Below, one piece after another: positions 59,631 to 64,000 of a DNA stretch of 64,000 nt. The stretch's first letter is position 1, and every line of letters begins with the position of its first letter. The notes below the pieces were generated by a model that saw only the letters and a list, made by a program, of their open reading frames with translations, was not told where the DNA came from and searched no databases. Both the position numbers and the translations under genes were made by a program. Origin of the DNA: Adenanthera pavonina (Eukaryota; Streptophyta; Magnoliopsida; Fabales; Fabaceae). The stretch is taken from contig JAIVEN010000021.1 in assembly GCA_026686845.1 (NCBI GenBank), positions 14,216,001 to 14,280,000 on the forward strand, read 5' to 3'.

Positions 59631-60000
59631 TTGGCTTTAGTTGGCGTTTCTATGGAAATGCCATCTAAAGCCTATTTTTTTAAAAAAAAAAATTAAAGAT
59701 GGCTTTTGTTTTGAAAACGCCAATTAAAGTGTGTACTTTAGTTGGCGTTTCCTAAGAAAATGCTAACTAAAGCTGACACTTTAGTTGGCCTTTCTTATAA
59801 TAAATGCCACCTAAAGTACACTTTAAGTTGACATTTATATAGGAAACGTCAACTAAAGTACATACTTTAGTTGGAATTTTTCTAAGAAAAGCCAACTTTA
59901 AGTAACTTTAGTTGGCGTTTCTATAAATGCCAACTAAAATACCCCATTTTTATCAGCGCTAGAATAGATGACATCTTGGAAACGCCAATAAAGTGCAAAA
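59630..60000. repeat. Right subterminal repeats of the CACTA-like element
   Basis: At least six alternating copies of TTTAGTTGGCGTTT and AAATGCCAACTAAAG-like units lie between about 59636 and 59960. Several pair as short hairpins (for example 59905-59940). Confidence 0.75.
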
Positions 60001-60037
60001 ATAAATGTCAACTATTCTCTTTTTTGGTGTAGTACCC

Positions 60038-61442
60038 AATTATTGAAACAAAATGGGTGTTTAGAAACAAACTTGATGTGTCTGGAATAATAATTAGAAA
60101 CAAAGTTAGGTTGGTAGCTAAAGGATATAATTAGGAAGAAGGTATAGATTATGAGGAAACTTTTGCTCTAGTTTAAGATTGGAAGCAATAAGGATTCTCC
60201 TAGCCTATACTTGTATAAAAGATATAATGTTGTATCAAATGGATGTAAAAAATACCTTTTTGAATGGTTATATCATGGAAGAAGTTTATGTTGACTAACC
60301 TCTAAGTTTTGAGGACTCAGCTAAACTGAATCATATATATAAACTGAAGAAAGCTCTCTATAGTTTAAAACAGGCACCTAAAGCATGGTGAAATACCAAG
60401 TAACTTTCTAATTAAAAAGGGATTTAATAGTGGCAAAGTTGATGCAACTCTGTTCACTAAAAAGGAAAACAAATATTTGCTTATTGTTCAAATTTATATT
60501 GATAATATTATATTTGGTGCTACTAATGAAACTTTATCCAAGGATTTTTCTAAACTAATGCAGAGTGAATTTGAGATGTCAATGGTGGGAGAACTCAACT
60601 TTTTCCTTACATTGTAAATCAAACAATGTGATGATGACATCTTTCTCAATCAATCAAAGTACCTAAAAGAGTTGCTGATAAAATTTGGTATAGAAAATGC
60701 TAAATCAATGGGAACTCCAATGGCCACTGCCACAAAGCTTGACACGGATGATGGAGGAAAATCATTTGATATAACTCAATATAAAAGAATGATTAGTTCC
60801 TTATTATACCTAACAGCTAGTAGAGCCGACATCTTGTTCAGTGTCTATATGTATGCTAGATTCCAATCATGCCCCAAAGAGTTCCATGCAACAACTATAA
60901 AATGAATATTTATATATTCAATTGGAACATCACAAATGGGACTCTGGTATACAAAGGGCAATGAGAAGAGCTTATTGGGCATACTGATGCTAATTTTGCT
61001 AGATCCAAGATTGATAGAAAAAACAAGTGGCACATGCTAATTCCTTGGAGGATCTTTAGTCTCATGGTTCAGTAAGAAACAAAGTAGTGTGGCCCTCTCT
61101 ACAGCAGAAGCTAAATACATAGCTATTAGAAGCTATTGTACACAAATTTTTTTGATAAAGCAGCAACTTGGAGATCTTGAAATTGAGATGAAGGAAATAC
61201 CTATAAGATGCGATGATCAAAGTGCCATCAACATCATGAAGAATCTAGTGATGCATTCAAGAACAAAGCATATTGAGATCAGACATCATTTCATAAGGGA
61301 CCATGTTCTAAAAAGAGATATTGTGTTAGAATTTGTCCTTACAGAAGATCAGTTTACAGACATCTTGACTAAACCACTTCTAGAGGATAGATATTATAAA
61401 ATTAGAAGAGAATTAGGAATAGCAAATCCCAATGAACTGTAA
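60038..61442 (+). pseudogene. pol: E4 pol part 2: reverse transcriptase and RNase H
   Basis: It resumes with ETKWVFRNKLD and continues with QMDVKNTFLNGYIMEEVYVD (about 60237). The RT catalytic region reads YIDNIIFGAT (about 60500, where the usual motif is YVDD, so the second Asp is lost). KLDTDDGGKSFDITQYKRM follows. RNase H includes LSTAEAKYIA (about 61100), CDDQSAI and HIEIRHHFIRDHVL. It ends NPNEL-stop (61440-61442). Stops and frameshifts occur throughout the RT (for example near 60130, 60296, 60390, 60616 and 60903). Confidence 0.87.
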
Positions 61443-61462
61443 GCAAGCTTCTAACCAAATCT

Positions 61463-63121
61463 GTCATCCAGAAAGGAGATTTTGTCCCAATGAAGCTGCA
61501 GGATGATGGAAAATACAAGGAGAAGCCAAAAGACAAGTGGAATGAGGAAGATAAGAGAAGAATCCTGCTGAACTTTAAGGTAAAATACTGTCTGGTCAGT
61601 ACATTAAACCAGGACAAATTCTACAGAGTATCACAATGTTCCACAACCAAGGGTGTGTAGGACACTCTAGAAATCACTCATGAAGGAACCACTGGACTAA
61701 CAAATAATAAATCAAACTCCTGCATTGGTGAATATGAAAGCTTCAGAATGGTGGAAGGTGAAAGTATCAAAGAGCTACAAAAGAGATTTACCCTCATTGT
61801 GAATCAACTAAAGAGTCTTGGCAAGGAGTACACTCAGCTAGAGAAAGTTAGAAAAATTCTTAAAACTCTTCCTCTGGATTGGCAACCAAAAGTAATAGCA
61901 ATAGAGGAAGCCAGAAGAGAGTCAATGGCTTCTATCACAGCACTCTTTGATAGCCTTGAAGAGTATGAGGGAAAGATAAAAGTTCTTGAGGAAGCAGGTC
62001 AAGATAGGAAAAAGAAGGGTCTTGCTTTAAAATCTACAGAAGAGAAAGAAGAAGAATCTAATGATGACGATGAATTAGATGAAGAGACTCTAGCTATGAC
62101 GGTCAGAAAATTCGGAAGGTTCTACAACAAGAATAGAAATAAAAGATTCTTCAAGAAAGGAGCAGCTCGAGATAACAAGAAAAAAGGAAATGAGCCTATC
62201 ACATGCTATGAATACAAAAAGCAAAGGCACATTAAATGGGATTGTCCACAATTCCTAAAGAAGCAAGAGAAAGAAAAGAAAGTTGTTGACAAGGGCAAGA
62301 AGAAGAGGGCATACATCTCATCAATCTGGGGCAACAGTTCAGATGAAGAAGATAATGATGAAGATGAAATTGCTAATATCTGTTTGATGGCTTTTGCATA
62401 TGAAGAAACTCCAATCTCATCCAACAGTGATCATGTAGATGAGGAATATGAATCTGAACCTTTCTATTCTGAATTGCTTGATGTATTTCATGATCTGCAT
62501 GATGAGTTCATTAAAACTGCTAAAGAACTAAAACAGGTTAAGAAAAAGATTAGCAAGTTAGAATCTAAGTGCAACATTTCTGACACTACATCTCTGCATA
62601 GCTGAATCTGCTTGCTGTACATCATGTATTGAATTAAAGCAAACTAATGATTATTTGTTGAAAAGCATGACTAGACTTACTAAGGTCAAAGATATATTGT
62701 TTGATTTAATGGGAAGTCAGAGAATCACACAAGGAAAAGTTGGACTTGGCTATGATCCTTGTGCAGTCAAAGAAAAGATTAAAAAGAAAAATCAAAATCT
62801 GTATATGAGGTATTTTGTGCATGCTGATAGACATGAAAAGAAAATCCACACTTCACAACGCATTGAATCCTATGTCTAACCAAAATATGTGAAACAAAAG
62901 TATTATCTGTATTGCTTTCTTCCTACATCATAATCTAGCAGTCCCTTTACCACTTGTCACTTCTGTAACAAGAAAAGACACATTTCCAGTTCATGTTTAT
63001 TGAAGACAAATGGACTTGATAGAAAGGTAGAATGGGTTCTCAAAGGTACATTTGTATCTAGGGAAAATACACTGACAGAATAGGACCCAAGCAAATTTAG
63101 GTACCTAAAAAGAAATTCTGA
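61463..63121 (+). pseudogene. gag: E6 gag, N-terminally truncated
   Basis: It starts within the Gag domain (VIQKGDFVPMKLQDDGKY) and continues through ELQKRFTLIVNQLKSLGKEY. The first knuckle reads CYEYKKQRHIKWDC (second Cys changed to Y). The acidic region DEEDNDEDEIANICLM and the coiled-coil segment follow. A frame change occurs near 62603, then KEKIKKKNQNLYM and the second knuckle CHFCNKKRHISSSC (about 62957). The stop TGA is at 63119-63121. Further stops lie near 61658 and 62877-62931. Confidence 0.86.
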
Positions 63122-64000
63122 ACCTTGTTTTGCAGATTTGTCTTAAAGTAAGAAAAAGCAACAAATGGTATATGGACAATGCTTGCTCAAGCCATATGAC
63201 TGGTAATACGGAGAAGTTCATCACCCTTAGAGACAAGAAAGGAGGAAAAGTGACTTTTAGAGGTGACCAATATGGCAAAATAGTTAGCATGGGTATTGTG
63301 GGCAAGAATCCTGAAATATCTATAGAAAAGGTGCTGTTTGTGATTGGCCTCAACCACAACCTGTTATGTATGAGTCAAACATGTAACAAAGGGAACTAGG
63401 TACTATTTGACTCAAAGTTTTGTCTAGTCATCCGAAAAAGTGATCATAAAGTAATCCTCAAGGCTTAAAGGGATGGAAACTGCTATATTATTGATCTTGA
63501 TGAACTTCCTTCCTTAGATTCTGTTTATTTAATTAGTCAAGATAATGATAGTTGGTTGTGGCATAGAAGACTGGCACATGTTAACATGAACCAGCTGTCA
63601 AACTGATTAAGAATGAGTTAGTCACTGGCTTACCAAAAATCTCTTTTGAAAAAGACAAAGAATGTGATGCATGCCTCAAAGAAAAACAAATGAAATCATC
63701 TTTCAAATCTAAAAAAGTAGTCACCACATCTAGACCACTGCAATTGTTGCATATGGATCTGATAGGCCTATCTAGAGTAAAAAGCACTTGTGGAAACATG
63801 TATGTTCTTGTGATTATGGATGATTACTCTAGATTTACCTGGACTTTGTTTCTTTCTTCCAAAAGTGAAACATTTGATGTATTTGTAACCTTGACTAAGA
63901 AGGTGCAAAATGAGAAAGGTATTTCTATTGTGTCTATCAGGTCTGATCATGAAAGAGAATTTGAAAATTCATGTTTTCTGGAGTACTGTGATGAACATGG
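63118..64000 (+). pseudogene. pol: E6 pol, 5' part (protease to integrase core)
   Basis: The -1 frame starts LQICLKVRKSNKWYMDNACSSHMTG, then VLFVIGLNHNL, a stop at about 63400, WLWHRRLAHVNMNQL (about 63557) and a frame change near 63600. CDACLKEKQ, MDLIGLSRVK, DDYSRFTWTLFL and RSDHERE (G changed) follow, to the window edge. It is broken in several places. Confidence 0.86.

Larger units (their letters stand above)
53616..60034. mobile_element. CACTA-like DNA transposon, non-autonomous, in E4 pol
   Basis: 6,419 bp with terminal inverted repeats AACTACGCCA (left) and TACTACACCA (right, reverse complement). Both fit CACTACRCCA with the first base changed. The 3-bp target duplication CCC is at 53613-53615 and 60035-60037, the size expected for CACTA. 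Subterminal regions at both ends carry many direct and inverted copies of TTTAGTTGGCGTTT, another CACTA trait. E4 pol resumes directly after the right end. No transposase domain was recognised, so it probably depended on a relative. Confidence 0.78.
37979..61442 (+). mobile_element. E4: Sirevirus-like element carrying two nested insertions
   Basis: The order is 5' LTR (37979-39440), primer site, gag part 1 (39495-40492), insertion E5, gag part 2 (50609-51917), pol part 1 (to 53615), a CACTA-like insertion, and pol part 2 (60038-61442). The reading continues sensibly across both insertions, and each is flanked by a short duplication. The 3' part (spacer, ORF3, 3' LTR) is missing: pol runs into E6 gag at about 61460. 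Many stops and frameshifts show this is the oldest Sirevirus copy here apart from E5. Confidence 0.85.
61463..64000 (+). mobile_element. E6: Sirevirus-like element, 5'-truncated, runs past the window
   Basis: It begins inside gag only about 20 bp after the E4 pol stop, so the E4 3' end and the E6 5' LTR and gag start are gone. Gag and the first part of pol follow in the same orientation as E4. The rest lies outside the window. Confidence 0.85.

Overview
The window is repeat-dense, AT-rich plant nuclear DNA, probably from a eudicot. I see no intact host gene. Almost all of it is retrotransposon sequence, much of it nested. The plant assignment rests on Sirevirus-type Ty1/copia elements (initiator-tRNA-Met primer site, LTRs of about 1.5-1.8 kb, two CCHC knuckles in Gag, an extra ORF after pol, duplicated polypurine tracts), on a CACTA-like DNA transposon, and on a gene fragment of the plant photolyase/alpha-beta-hydrolase type.

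Layout. E1 (1-4126) is the 3' half of a Sirevirus-like element: decayed ORF3, polypurine tract, 3' LTR. A 3.2 kb solo-LTR-like repeat of another family (B1, 4179-20966) is split by two Sirevirus-like insertions. E2 (4238-13530, duplicated target CATTT) keeps pol, ORF3 and a 3' LTR but has lost most of its 5' LTR and the N-terminal half of gag. E3 (16028-20327, duplicated target CTTTG) keeps a 5' LTR, primer site, gag and the start of pol, fused to the last 157 bp of the 3' LTR. Next come a minus-strand copia gag fragment (21.0-22.2 kb), a Ty3/gypsy integrase and 3' end with LTR (22.3-26.2 kb), a minus-strand solo LTR of Tork/Angela appearance (26421-28163), more B-type LTRs (29730-32862, 33074-34925, 34926-36.7 kb) and an inverted pair of Sirevirus LTRs (36893-39440).

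The right-hand LTR of that pair starts E4 (37979-61442). E4 is interrupted in gag by the minus-strand element E5 (40493-50608) and in pol by a 6.4 kb CACTA-like transposon (53616-60034). The CACTA-like element carries an intron-containing fragment of a photolyase/hydrolase-type gene. E4 pol then runs straight into the gag of another element, E6 (61463 to the window edge).

How the parts work together: the LTRs supply promoter and terminator, Gag the particle, and pol the protease, integrase, reverse transcriptase and RNase H. ORF3 encodes a non-envelope-like protein with basic ends, a putative plant-transposon domain, a likely coiled coil and Pro/acidic disorder. The most unusual signal is non-coding. 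LTRs and pol-ORF3 spacers carry arrays of short motifs repeated at exactly 22 bp. E1-E4 use a CAGACGAA/TTCGAA motif; E5 uses an unrelated dyad, GGTTATGCGNATAACC. Spacing and placement are the same in both groups while the motif sequence differs. This suggests a subfamily-specific DNA-binding system, possibly linked to ORF3; that link is inference.
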